Positions 7,696 to 15,814 of a DNA stretch of 16,318 nucleotides are shown here, piece by piece. The stretch spans positions 1 through 16,318 of the forward strand of contig JASCIV010000573.1 in the NCBI GenBank assembly GCA_030374735.1. The letters run 5' to 3'. The stretch comes from Gracilaria caudata. Taxonomy: Eukaryota > Rhodophyta > Florideophyceae > Gracilariales > Gracilariaceae. Numbering within the stretch: the stretch's first letter is position 1; every line of letters starts with the position of its first letter. The notes beneath the pieces were generated by a model. It saw nothing but the letters and a program-made list of their open reading frames with translations, was not told the origin of the DNA and did not search any database. Made by a program: the position numbers and the translations under genes.

Positions 7696-8928
7696 ATTCA
7701 CTACGTTTCTTATTGAGTTCGCCCTCGTACGAGGTTATTCACCGGATCTCCGGATATTTTTCTACTTACCCCTTTTCTCCCTACACTTTTGCCATAGCCA
7801 CAGTCGGGCGACCCGTCTCACAGAAAGGCCCGGGCTCCCCCACATTGGTGGACTTACTCGCCTCATCGGAGGATTATTCCGGTCTACCGGTTTCTAGCTC
7901 TACTCTTTTATCGCTCCGTCGTGACGGTTGGTCTTCGGCTTACATTCGGCTAGTAGCACCTTCCAAGAGAGTGATCTGTTCCCTCCGCTACCCTAAGAGA
8001 GAGAGGTTTCGAACGCGTTCGTGGTTATTTCTCCGCAAGGGCATTGCACTACAATAGGAACCATTCTGCGCTTTGACTTTCACCGTCTCGCTGTTTTCCT
8101 CTTGTGGTTTTCTTCACTTGCTGTTCGTACACGGTAAAGAATGTGGAGAGCCTCTGTCGTCTCGAATATCGCCCAGTTTTGCCAGTTTTGCACCTGAGCT
8201 TTTGTTCCTCATCTGCTGCCTGTGTTGCTTTTGTTCGTCTCGGAACTCCCTTACACGCCTCTAGGCGACAACAGTGCAATTTAACCTCCGATCGGGCAGA
8301 CTTTTTGCAGCGTTACTGCTGCTGTTCACATTTTGAACTGCAATCCGGCCCCGCCACACTCTTTCATTGTCAACGATTCTCGACGAGTGCGTCACTGTTT
8401 TTGTTCACCAGAGGGTGTTGGACCACACCGCACTTTCGAAGAAATTGCTCTGTGCTCCACTCCTTGTGGTCCAAGGTCTTTGCCTCTGCGGGCGCTTTGC
8501 TTCTTTGAATATCGCATCTGCCCTCTTCTTGCCCTGAACATCGGCACGGATGATGTTTCGTGCGGGAAAAAGTCGCCGCTAGCGGGATTTGACAGAAGCT
8601 TTGTCGTTCTATATCGTTGCCTCGTGCTGGTTTTGTCACCGCCGCCGCTAATATACTGCACTGAAAAGATGTTTTTCAGGCGCCCTATACAAGATCTTTA
8701 TATCTTTGTGCCGTTAAGGTCTTTGGATTGTTCCATGTTTACGTTACAGGTCGATTTCTGTCCGAGCTGAATCGTTGCGGTGTTTGATTAAAATGAGTAG
8801 ACGTGCGTTTGTCTAGATTCTCCATCGCTCGGTTTTTACATACCTTATAGCCTAAGTACCTACTACCGTGCAGTTTCGTTTTCAAGCGTGCTTTTTGTCT
8901 CGCCCGCAAGCTGTTCTTGTTACGGATG

Positions 8929-8936
8929 TATAAAAG
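8929..8936 (+). promoter_or_regulatory. TATA-like box
   Basis: TATAAAAG fits a TATA consensus on the plus strand. The next real gene start is about 700 bp away (9632), with other ATGs between, so a link to that gene is doubtful. Confidence 0.25.
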
Positions 8937-9015
8937 GTATGTTGTTGTCTGTCGTGAGCAGCAGGTCACGCGCACCTTACGCAAGCCTGTGGCGGTTGCA
9001 GGGCATTGAGCCTAC

Positions 9016-9042
9016 CTCTCGCTTACCTCCTGTCAGCGAGAG
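9016..9042. repeat. hairpin, 8-bp arms
   Basis: CTCTCGCT (9016-9023) and AGCGAGAG (9035-9042) pair perfectly across an 11-base loop. It is the first of four hairpins in about 330 bp. Confidence 0.55.
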
Positions 9043-9062
9043 ATCCATTGTAGGAAAGTCTC

Positions 9063-9106
9063 GTCTGGCCTCCCCGGGAAGTGGCGGCCCCGGCAGGGGA
9101 CCAGAC
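9063..9106. repeat. GC-rich hairpin, ~10 paired bases
   Basis: GTCTGG...CCCC (9063-9075) pairs with GGGG-A-CCAGAC (9096-9106), with a small internal bulge and a 20-base GC-rich loop. Confidence 0.5.
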
Positions 9107-9120
9107 AGAGGGAACAGGGC

Positions 9121-9292
9121 CGTATTTGTGAGTACCTGTTTTTGCAAAATGTGGACACTGACTAGCTATGGAGGAAAAAGTATTTTCTACTTTTTTTATC
9201 TTTGATTATTTTTGGAGCCCTTTGACTACCAGATCTGGCATTTTGGTGACTACTTGACTATTTATTTTGCCATTTTTGTAGTCACAAATACG
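9121..9292. mobile_element. candidate MITE with TA-flanked terminal inverted repeats
   Basis: CGTATTTGTGA (9121-9131) is exactly inverted as TCACAAATACG (9282-9292), and the match continues after one mismatch for three more bases. The interior is AT-rich and non-coding. Read with TA as the target duplication (9123-9124 and 9289-9290), this is a Tc1/mariner-style non-autonomous element of about 168 bp, and removing one copy would leave a CGTACG site. No longer flanking direct repeat is seen. A plain inverted repeat is the alternative. Confidence 0.4.
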
Positions 9293-9302
9293 ACAAAGGT
9301 TT

Positions 9303-9317
9303 GTCCCTGCAAGGGAC
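9303..9317. repeat. hairpin, 6-bp arms
   Basis: GTCCCT (9303-9308) and AGGGAC (9312-9317) are separated by GCA. It abuts the next hairpin. Confidence 0.6.
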
Positions 9318-9342
9318 AGAAGGCACGGTGACCGTGCCTTCT
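9318..9342. repeat. hairpin, 11-bp perfect arms
   Basis: AGAAGGCACGG (9318-9328) and CCGTGCCTTCT (9332-9342) pair perfectly across a TGA loop. It is directly adjacent to the previous hairpin and about 290 bp upstream of the membrane-protein start at 9632. Confidence 0.65.
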
Positions 9343-9631
9343 TCCTCATAGAGCCTAGCAGTCCGCTGTGCACCTACACGCTCGTCCAACACACCTCCTC
9401 GTCCACCGCGCGGCTCAGAGGACACAAGCGTGTGACAGCTGTCACGTTTGCGCGTGCGTGCTCTCCTTTTCGGTGGGAAAGCACTGGCGCGTGCATTGCT
9501 GCCGACAACAACATCGTGAGACGACGCCTCCTGCCTTTCACCCAAAATCTTCTGCTCTTGATCTCGCCTTGCGTCAACCGCTCCCGCCCAGACCCGCGCG
9601 AAAACTCGTTGCCGCACGTTTCGCACTCGCA

Positions 9632-11059
9632 ATGCTCACCCTTCCCTTCGACACCGGCATAATCGCCGCTCTCATCTTTCTCATCTTTGAGCTTCTCGTC
9701 ATCCCGCTTCTGATGCACTTCACGTCCACCCTTGCCTCCTTCCTGCTCACAAGACGCGCGCAGACGGGAAGGCAAATCCAGGTACGCACCATCAAATACC
9801 CCATATGGAGCGAAGGCCTCTTGCTTCGCCAATCCTCCCATATCCTTCTCTTCGCGCTGCGCATCGTTTGCATTGCCCTCCCTGTCTACCTCGAGACAAG
9901 GCTGGAATCACGCTCCGAACGCCCGCTCGTGTCAAGGAATCTGCAGCACGCTTTCGTCGTCGACCCCAGGGAACACGATATTACTAAGCTCTCCAATGAT
10001 AAGGGTCTGGCACTCGATTTGCTCCCCAGAGAGTTGTTCGCAAGATGTGCGTCGCTGGATGATGAAGGATGGCTGCATGCTAGAGTGGTGAACGTGACGT
10101 TGGTGGATGAGGATCGTCGCAGGATACGGTGCGTGAAACACACCGAACAAGTTATTTATCGAAATATCGAACGCCTTCCGCCCTTTGTGCACCCTTCATC
10201 TTCCGAAGTAAGAGGCTATGTTGATGACACTCCTTTATATCAACCAAATCTCACCGTCAAAGTGCAAATGGACAAAGGTCCCTTTCGCGCATTTCCATGG
10301 TGGGTGGGATCGGAAGTTGAGCCGGAGGAACAATTCGCGCAAGTGAATAGTGTGACCGTTGAAGATACAAACGGGATGCAGTGTTTCTTCTGGGGATCCC
10401 CATTGCCCGCAAGTGTAACGTCTCCTGGCACCTTTAGAAGTAAGTTAGATTCTTTCGTTTGCCAGAATGAAACTGGAAACTTCGTGGATTACTATGGTGT
10501 GTCTACAAGAGGTCTTCTGAAAAGCAACGAAAGAGTTCTGCGGGGAAACGGAAGTAACCCAAGTATAGTTTCCACGCAATTTACCGTGTCTACCACATTC
10601 AAGTATCTCGGAAGTTTGCAGTTCAAGGATAGGGTATGGATACATGGCGGACATTTAATTCGACGTCTCAATGTCCCAGCCATATTGACACGATCAATGT
10701 TCCAAGCCGTTCTGCAACAGCTTTTGTACGAAAGAGCTACCAATGTAAGCATAAGCTTGCCCGGAGACGAAGAGAAGCATTCAGTACAGCTTGATGACGT
10801 GGTTGTGATCCTTGGCAGTGTGGAAGTGGGTGTGGTGATATTATTTGCGCTGTTGTTGGCGCTCTATTCGCGATACAAAAAGAAAGATATTCAACGTGTG
10901 AATACCGTGGACGGGCTTTCTCAGTGCTGGGCATGGGACAGGGCCGCGACGTATGGAACAGAGTTACAAAGCTACATTGTACTAAGGCTGAGGAGAACAA
11001 TGGGACCTGTGTGGGGAGGGGATGAGGCAAACGCTTATGAGCATGTGGAGCTGAGATAG
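9632..11059 (+). CDS. three-pass membrane glycoprotein, paralogue 1 (unknown family)
   Basis: This is a 475-residue protein without introns. The open frame continues upstream to 9368, but the ATG at 9632 is the first ATG after 9292 and aligns with the start of its paralogue. Hydrophobic helices lie at about 8-28, 69-86 and 388-412. The loop between the first two is basic (RRAQTGRQIQVRTIK), as is the tail after the third (YSRYKKK). The positive-inside rule therefore puts the ~300-residue region 90-385 in the lumen or outside the cell. That region has four cysteines (139, 167, 251, 277), all at positions matched in the paralogue and likely disulphide-bonded. It also has N-glycosylation sequons at 154 (NVT), 206 (NLT), 279 (NET), 306 (NGS) and 371 (NVS). 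The cytosolic tail carries NTVDGLSQCWA, also conserved. No catalytic motif is visible. A surface receptor or adhesion role is possible but unproven. Confidence 0.85.
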   Translation: MLTLPFDTGIIAALIFLIFELLVIPLLMHFTSTLASFLLTRRAQTGRQIQVRTIKYPIWSEGLLLRQSSHILLFALRIVCIALPVYLETRLESRSERPLVSRNLQHAFVVDPREHDITKLSNDKGLALDLLPRELFARCASLDDEGWLHARVVNVTLVDEDRRRIRCVKHTEQVIYRNIERLPPFVHPSSSEVRGYVDDTPLYQPNLTVKVQMDKGPFRAFPWWVGSEVEPEEQFAQVNSVTVEDTNGMQCFFWGSPLPASVTSPGTFRSKLDSFVCQNETGNFVDYYGVSTRGLLKSNERVLRGNGSNPSIVSTQFTVSTTFKYLGSLQFKDRVWIHGGHLIRRLNVPAILTRSMFQAVLQQLLYERATNVSISLPGDEEKHSVQLDDVVVILGSVEVGVVILFALLLALYSRYKKKDIQRVNTVDGLSQCWAWDRAATYGTELQSYIVLRLRRTMGPVWGGDEANAYEHVELR

Positions 11060-12064
11060 AATGTTGAGGGAGAGTCTAGCGCGAGCACGGATAGCGTGAA
11101 CTCTGTGGGTGACAAGTGATCTAGACTTTTGGAGAACGTAGGGGAACTTGTCACGGACGATAGCACTTGTCTATGAGGAGCTCGGCTATGTTCAAATAAC
11201 GTTTAACATGACATACAAAGCAAGACAACCAGTCGTTTTACAACCGAGCTGACTTGAGGTTGCATCTTAAAATCATTAGCATCATCTTCATATACCGCAA
11301 GATCAATGAGAGAGTACAAAGAGTCCACACCCGAAGCCGGAGAGTAAAACATTTGAGATCACAAGAGCAAGTCAATAGGCTCCTACGATTTCTACGACCA
11401 ACCTCCAACGTGTTGGTTAGCCTGTCCTTTGAGAATTCCGTTTGTGCATAGTGTTAGACGACAGGCGATATCAGAAGCTGAGTACAAGATCATGCATCAC
11501 TCGGGTGCAAGGGTTCCCTTTTTCTCTGCAGTTCCACACTTGGGTGGCGTCAAGATACACGCTTTTCCCCAAACATCAGTGATGTTGTTTGCAGGTTTGC
11601 CATCTTGTAACTCTTGTGCGGCTTCACATGATGTTTCGTTACTGTAAAACAAACGCAGCACGCGAGTTCCGTCTATCGGTAATGTTACACGTATTCAAGC
11701 TAGATTGCGAAGCACAGCTCCGCGTACTTGAGCTTACCTCCAAGGGAGCTATTTTTAATCGTTCGGAAAGGAGTGTCTTTTCACGTACCTGTGCCGCTCT
11801 TCCTTTCTGTGCATGCGGCACGCTGGGCAGCATTCAATTGACGGATCCGTATGAGGTTCATATTTGTCCTTGCTGGTGCCCAAATTGCATCTCGAAATCT
11901 CCTCCTCCTGGATCGAGGAATCATACTTGTAGAAATTATGAGATGGCTCTGTCACATCCGGCAATAATCGAAGGCTGCCTCATCGGAAATGGGAGACTAA
12001 AAAGCAGCCCTCTCTGACCCGAACTCAGCTCTCTGTCTCCAGACTAGCCGAGGTCGTCGTTGTG
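11060..12064. other. intergenic spacer between the two paralogues
   Basis: The spacer of about 1 kb holds the 3' flank of the first gene and the promoter of the second. Plus-strand frames at 11254-11451 and 11589-12017 are short, cysteine- and histidine-rich, and show no recognisable domain; I read them as chance. No clear AATAAA or TATA box stands out. A 9-bp inverted repeat lies just after the first gene. Confidence 0.5.
11109..11154. repeat. inverted repeat downstream of paralogue 1
   Basis: GTGACAAGT (11109-11117) and ACTTGTCAC (11146-11154) pair perfectly across a 28-base loop, about 50 bp after the stop codon at 11059. It probably lies in the 3' untranslated region. Confidence 0.55.
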
Positions 12065-12085
12065 ATGGTCCCGAAACCAATATGA
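12065..12085 (+). other. short upstream ORF overlapping the start of paralogue 2
   Basis: An ATG at 12065 opens a six-codon reading frame (MVPKPI) that ends in TGA at 12083-12085. Its stop overlaps the main ATG at 12082 in the configuration ATGA. This geometry permits termination-reinitiation control if the transcript begins upstream of 12065. Confidence 0.4.
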
Positions 12086-13527
12086 TCACGATCCGGTTCG
12101 GAAGTGGAGTGGTCGCTGCTTTCATCTTTCTCGTCTTCGAACTTTTGGTGTTTCCCGCATTGCTCTACACCACATCAAAAACCGCGTCGCTCTTCCTGTA
12201 CTGGCATGCAAGCAAGGGAAATGACGTACAGGTTTCGCAAATGAAGTTTCCCCTATGGAACGAAGGACTTAGTCGTCACCAGCGCTCACATGTACTTCTA
12301 CTCGTTGTCCGGATTATTCTCGTTACTATTCCAGTCTACCTGGAGACAAGACTCATCTCCCGTGATGAACCAGAACTGGTCACAAGGAACATTCAGACGG
12401 CTCTTATACCACAACCAGCAGATGATTGGTTCGACTATCAAAGCCAAGCTGGGGAGGACATTATTGAGCTGCGAAATCTTGGGCTGGAGACATATTTCGC
12501 GTGCACGCACATGGAAGAAGACGGGTGGGTATGGGCAAAGGTTGCTAATGTTACGTTGCTTGACGGATTTCGACAAGAGATACGTTGTGTAAGTAGCACG
12601 CAGACGCCAATTTACCGACTTGAGGAGGAGGTTATCGATTTTCTCGGAGACACCGACACGGAAAATATTACTTTGACAGTTTCCATGAATGAGGGCCTTG
12701 TGAAAGACTTTCCATCGGAACTTGTGTTGCACGGAACCGTAGAAGATGCGAGACCGAATGACGAAGCGTTCCGGATCACGAAGGTTAGGAACTTGAACGA
12801 CACAGATTTGGACTGTTTCTTCGCCGACAGTGTCAAAACAGCGATTTCGCGACCGTCGAATGGAGTACGTCCAATTGAATGGCGAGGCTGGTGTCAAAGA
12901 GTGCAAGGACAGATGGTGGAGTTCTACAGCCTGGGAGTGGAGTTGGATGAGATTCGGATGAGCGAGGAGTTCTCTGTGAGCGGCGCGATCCGCACCAGGA
13001 ATGGAACGTTTGACACAAGCGTCAAGCACCGCGGGAACTTTGAGTTCAAGGACCGAATTCTGCTTAACGCACAGCACTTGACGAATGTGTATCCAGGGTT
13101 TGCTGATTCTGCGCGGGCGTCGGACGTTGCCAGACAAGTGTTGTACTCGATGGCCAGAAATGTGAGCGTGGCTGTTCAGTCGGGTCGGGTGCTGCATCGG
13201 ACAGAGATAGGGGCGGATGTGTTGGTGATTACGGTGGCTGAGGTTGCGGTGGTGGTTGTGTTCACGCTGCTGATGGAGGTGGGCTCGAGAACAGTGTGGA
13301 AGGGTGTGCAAGAACCGAATACTGTGGAAGGGCTGTCGCGGTTCTGGGCGCAATCTGAGGCACTGTGGACGGCGAAGAAACGGAAAGGTGGGGATAAGTG
13401 GGTTACTTTGCAGTTGTGCAAACACGGGAGTGACGGAGGGGGGCGCTTGCTGCTTGAGCCGGTGAGGGCAAGACGCGCGGACGAGGAGTTTGGCGGCAGC
13501 GATTCGCAGCGAACGGAGTCGGATTAG
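12082..13527 (+). CDS. three-pass membrane glycoprotein, paralogue 2 (unknown family)
   Basis: This is a 481-residue intron-free protein, clearly homologous to the gene at 9632 along its whole length and in the same orientation, so the two are a diverged tandem duplication. Shared blocks include FELLV-x-P in helix 1, PVYLETRL-x-SR after helix 2, the R-N-x-Q-x-A segment, EDGW / DEGW, ANVTL / VNVTL, the IRCV box, an FKDR box and NTVEGLS-x-x-WA in the tail. Helices lie at about 9-29, 69-86 and 379-398. The extracellular or lumenal domain has cysteines 141, 169, 245 and 271 at the matching places, and sequons at 156, 195, 239, 307 and 360; those at 156, 195 and 360 match paralogue 1. The C-terminal tail is longer (about 80 residues) and charged, with a Gly/Arg/Asp-rich end. 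The 3' third has a strong bias for G at codon ends. Function unknown. Confidence 0.88.
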   Translation: MITIRFGSGVVAAFIFLVFELLVFPALLYTTSKTASLFLYWHASKGNDVQVSQMKFPLWNEGLSRHQRSHVLLLVVRIILVTIPVYLETRLISRDEPELVTRNIQTALIPQPADDWFDYQSQAGEDIIELRNLGLETYFACTHMEEDGWVWAKVANVTLLDGFRQEIRCVSSTQTPIYRLEEEVIDFLGDTDTENITLTVSMNEGLVKDFPSELVLHGTVEDARPNDEAFRITKVRNLNDTDLDCFFADSVKTAISRPSNGVRPIEWRGWCQRVQGQMVEFYSLGVELDEIRMSEEFSVSGAIRTRNGTFDTSVKHRGNFEFKDRILLNAQHLTNVYPGFADSARASDVARQVLYSMARNVSVAVQSGRVLHRTEIGADVLVITVAEVAVVVVFTLLMEVGSRTVWKGVQEPNTVEGLSRFWAQSEALWTAKKRKGGDKWVTLQLCKHGSDGGGRLLLEPVRARRADEEFGGSDSQRTESD

Positions 13528-13727
13528 CTTGCGGACACAGGACAGAGGGGTTCGCGTGGGATATCTACCAAGGGCACTGCGCGCAAGTCAGTCAGTTAGC
13601 CAACGTGCGAGAACGTTTTGTTGACGACAAATCTGAGGTGAGCAGGCCGCAGCACAGCAAGGCATGGTGCTCAATGGAGCAATCAATTTCTAATTTCTTT
13701 TGAGAGACCCAATTTGCTGTTTTCTTC

Positions 13728-13768
13728 AAAATTTCTGTAATCGAATTAAATTCGATTACTGAAATTTT
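13728..13768. repeat. near-perfect 41-nt palindrome
   Basis: Two 20-base arms (13728-13747 and 13749-13768) are complementary at 19 of 20 positions around a single central A (13748); the mismatch is at 13736/13760. The core is AATCGAATT-A-AATTCGATT. It could form a cruciform or a long RNA hairpin. It lies about 200 bp after the stop of paralogue 2. Confidence 0.75.
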
Positions 13769-13973
13769 CAAATTTTGCAAAGCCCATGTCTATGTCTATT
13801 TTCAAATGAAGCAACAGAGGAAAAACAATTAGCCCTCTTACCATCAGAAAGGTGAGAGAAATAGAGAATTCTACTTTATGAATGCTTAGAATTCTGTTGC
13901 ATAAAATATTGCGGCCCCTTAAGACTCTGCTTTGCTGGACGGAACGAAGTTCGCAACAAGTTATTTAATTTTC

Positions 13974-13980
13974 TATAAAA
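13974..13980 (+). promoter_or_regulatory. TATA-like box upstream of the repeat protein
   Basis: TATAAAA on the plus strand lies about 220 bp before the ATG at 14198. If used, it would give a 5' leader of roughly 190 bases. The local AT-richness lowers its weight. Confidence 0.35.
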
Positions 13981-14032
13981 GAATATCGAAGGAAAAACAA
14001 AGATTATATGAATGACTAAGGTTGACATACTG

Positions 14033-14047
14033 ATGTACACTGTACAT
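14033..14047. promoter_or_regulatory. 15-nt palindrome, possible protein-binding site
   Basis: ATGTACA-C-TGTACAT is a perfect 7-bp inverted repeat around one base. It lies between the TATA-like box and the ATG at 14198, so it could be an operator-like site for a dimeric regulator or a leader hairpin. Confidence 0.35.
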
Positions 14048-14197
14048 TCAACCATTTAAAGAAAGCCCTCTTCACACATATCTCTCCTAGAAATCTATCA
14101 TTTTTATTCAAAGTTCTCTTCATAATATAGTTCAAGATTAGCTTTGTGCACTTGTATTGCGTCTGGGGAAGCTCCTACTAGACACGTGAACAGTCCG

Positions 14198-14632
14198 ATG
14201 CGTGAGACAGCAGAAGCCTTCTCCTTGAATGCAGTCACACTTGGTACCAAAGAAATTACGCCATTAGTATTGACAAATATGACGAGTGCCAAAGATCTCC
14301 AAGCTATCGACAGTGTGGGCAAGGGTGACGTAATCGTGTTGGATGTGGAACAAGATTCCCCATGCTCTTCAAAGCCGAAGAACGAAATGTGCTCCAGTTC
14401 TAACTGTGTGAGCAAGGGTGACGTTATAGTGTTGGATGTGGAACAAGACCTATCATGCTCCTCAAAGACGAAGAACGAAATGTGCTCTGGTTCTGAAGGT
14501 GCTCCACAGACGTCGATCATCCAAAAGACAGAAGAGAAAGGTGAAAATCCGCAATATTCAAGTATCAGCGTGGAAGAAGCTGCCCAAATCCTTGTAGACA
14601 TGTCAAGAGCTGCGGCAAGGCTTTTAAAGTAA
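14198..14632 (+). CDS. small protein with two tandem 31-residue SIM-like repeats
   Basis: This is a predicted 144-residue soluble protein. The frame is open from 14144, but the first ATG is at 14198. Residues 40-70 and 71-101 are a tandem duplication. Each copy carries KGDVIVLDVEQD, then C-S-S-K and K-N-E-M-C. A four-residue aliphatic core (VIVL) preceded by Asp and followed by acidic residues is the general layout of a SUMO-interacting motif, so two copies in tandem suggest binding to SUMO chains; this is inference from the motif only. The C-terminus (ISVEEAAQILVDMSRAAARLLK) is likely an amphipathic helix. No signal peptide or membrane segment is seen. An antisense frame of similar length exists, but its composition is less protein-like. 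A spliced upstream exon cannot be excluded. Confidence 0.6.
   Translation: MRETAEAFSLNAVTLGTKEITPLVLTNMTSAKDLQAIDSVGKGDVIVLDVEQDSPCSSKPKNEMCSSSNCVSKGDVIVLDVEQDLSCSSKTKNEMCSGSEGAPQTSIIQKTEEKGENPQYSSISVEEAAQILVDMSRAAARLLK
14315..14500 (+). repeat. tandem duplication, 2 x 93 bp
   Basis: Copies at 14315-14407 and 14408-14500 differ at about 15 of 93 positions by hand count. The period is exactly 31 codons, so the duplication keeps the frame. The VIVLDVEQD core is unchanged in protein while its DNA has silent differences. Confidence 0.85.
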
Positions 14633-14840
14633 TTGTATGAGACAGCCATTAAGGTAGATATTTTTGGTATGGAAAGTGGAAGGATATTGGGATATTGTGT
14701 AGTGGCGATTCGGTAGTTACCCTTTTAACATGCTCCGTGCAATGTGCTGGCTCTGTGGGGAGATACCAGGTTCACAGTAGCTCATAGTTCTTTAAGTAGT
14801 AAGCAGTAGTTGGCGGTGAACGACTTGACCATCATTTTCA

Positions 14841-14842
<2 letters not shown>

Positions 14843-14870
<28 letters not shown>
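14843..14870 (+). terminator. polyadenylation-like signal fused to an (AAACT)5 microsatellite
   Basis: AATAAA at 14843-14848 lies about 210 bp after the stop of the repeat protein. It runs straight into five perfect AAACT units (14846-14870). It is the best polyadenylation candidate in this part of the window. Confidence 0.45.
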
Positions 14871-14871
<1 letters not shown>

Positions 14872-15814
14872 CCTACTGCAACAGTAACGCATCTTTGCGC
14901 CAATCGCTGCATCTCCTGCCCCACCTAAAGAATATAACAAGGGCCCACATTCTACAGCCATTTTGCCCATACGCCCTCGTGGGCTGAAGAAAGCAATCAG
15001 GCGCAAAAGAGAATCGAAACTGGTGACATCAAGGTCATTTTTCTGCATCTTCCCGTGTCTTTCATATTTATGCGGTTTTCTTCAAGAGGCAGTTTGAAGA
15101 AGCTTTTTCCGTCCGGTCATTTGGGGGAAAAAACTTAAATTGCTGCAGCCCAAATGGCATATCTTTTGAGAGATTTGCCAGGGATACATGATTCGGAAAA
15201 CCGAACCACAGTCAGTTTCGCAATTTTGTGTGCACCGAGAACTAATGCTCGCCATGAAAATGGCTGTTTCCCCGTTCTGGTCTGAGAGACATTGTCAATA
15301 ACTGAAATGATTTGTTGCACAAATGACACATTGTGTAAAGAGTTGAAATACTCTCATAATTGATGACATACAGATGTCTTGCGGCATGTCTCAAGATTGG
15401 TTGCTTTAAGAAGTACTATTATCTACTGCGTGGAGGCAGCGGATTATGCCAATCGCTGTGGGGCCAAACCTCATCCAGTTTGGGTTTGAATAATCTTGTT
15501 CGTAAACGCACTTGACAAACATGCCACAAGAATTATCTTGTTGGTTGTTTTGAAGTGGACTATCATGCTCTTGCTCAGCTGCATCAACTGTTTGATGGCT
15601 GCTGCGTTCACTGATTTGAAAATCATTGCTCAAAGGTTTACATTTATACTTGCCGCTTTTTGTTGTGATCTGCACTGCCTCAGGGCTTATTTAAAACGCC
15701 ACGCTTTACAACTTCGAACACAAAAGAAAAATAGTCCATTCGCAACTTTCTAATATCCACCTAATCGCAATTGATATCGTAACGAAGCTCTAAAGTCCAT
15801 CCAAACTACTCAAT
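14871..15814. other. spacer without a supported gene
   Basis: The minus strand has frames at 15329-15135 (64 codons) and 15675-15406 (89 codons, GTG start, hydrophilic with several Gln, Asn and Cys). Neither has a recognisable domain. The second could be an exon, but nothing in the sequence shows it. No inverted repeat or tRNA-like structure was noticed. Confidence 0.45.

Larger units (their letters stand above)
7284..9015. other. no supported gene; palindromes and pyrimidine-rich sequence
   Basis: Plus-strand frames at 7601-7897 and 7713-8057 are open for about 100 codons without an ATG at their starts. They overlap in different phases and show no domain I recognise. 8060-8780 is T/C-rich on the plus strand with short unlikely frames in all phases. 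The structure visible is a set of inverted repeats at 7458-7695 (listed separately) and a TATA-like TATAAAAG at 8929-8936. Confidence 0.5.
13528..14197. other. AT-rich spacer with palindromes and promoter-like sites
   Basis: After the GC-rich end of paralogue 2 the composition turns sharply AT-rich from about 13680. No coding frame is convincing. The spacer holds the 41-nt palindrome, a TATA-like box and a 15-nt palindrome, listed separately. Confidence 0.55.

Noticed and set aside
7601..8057. overlapping plus-strand frames of about 100 codons
   Set aside because: No ATG at their starts, two phases equally open, no recognisable domain.
9368..9631. 88-codon N-terminal extension of paralogue 1
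   Set aside because: It would start at a GTG, is Arg/His/Cys-rich without a domain, and has no counterpart in paralogue 2, whose ATG aligns with the one at 9632.
11589..12017. 142-codon plus-strand frame in the spacer
   Set aside because: No domain, irregular composition, and it ends just before the promoter-proximal region of paralogue 2.
12298..13425. 375-codon open frame antisense to paralogue 2
   Set aside because: Its His/Arg/Pro-rich composition is the mirror of the G-rich coding strand; the sense frame has helices, sequons and a homologous paralogue.
14104..14649. 181-codon antisense frame opposite the repeat protein
   Set aside because: Its repeats are only the mirror image of the sense duplication, and the sense frame has the more natural hydrophilic composition; still, the choice of strand is not certain.
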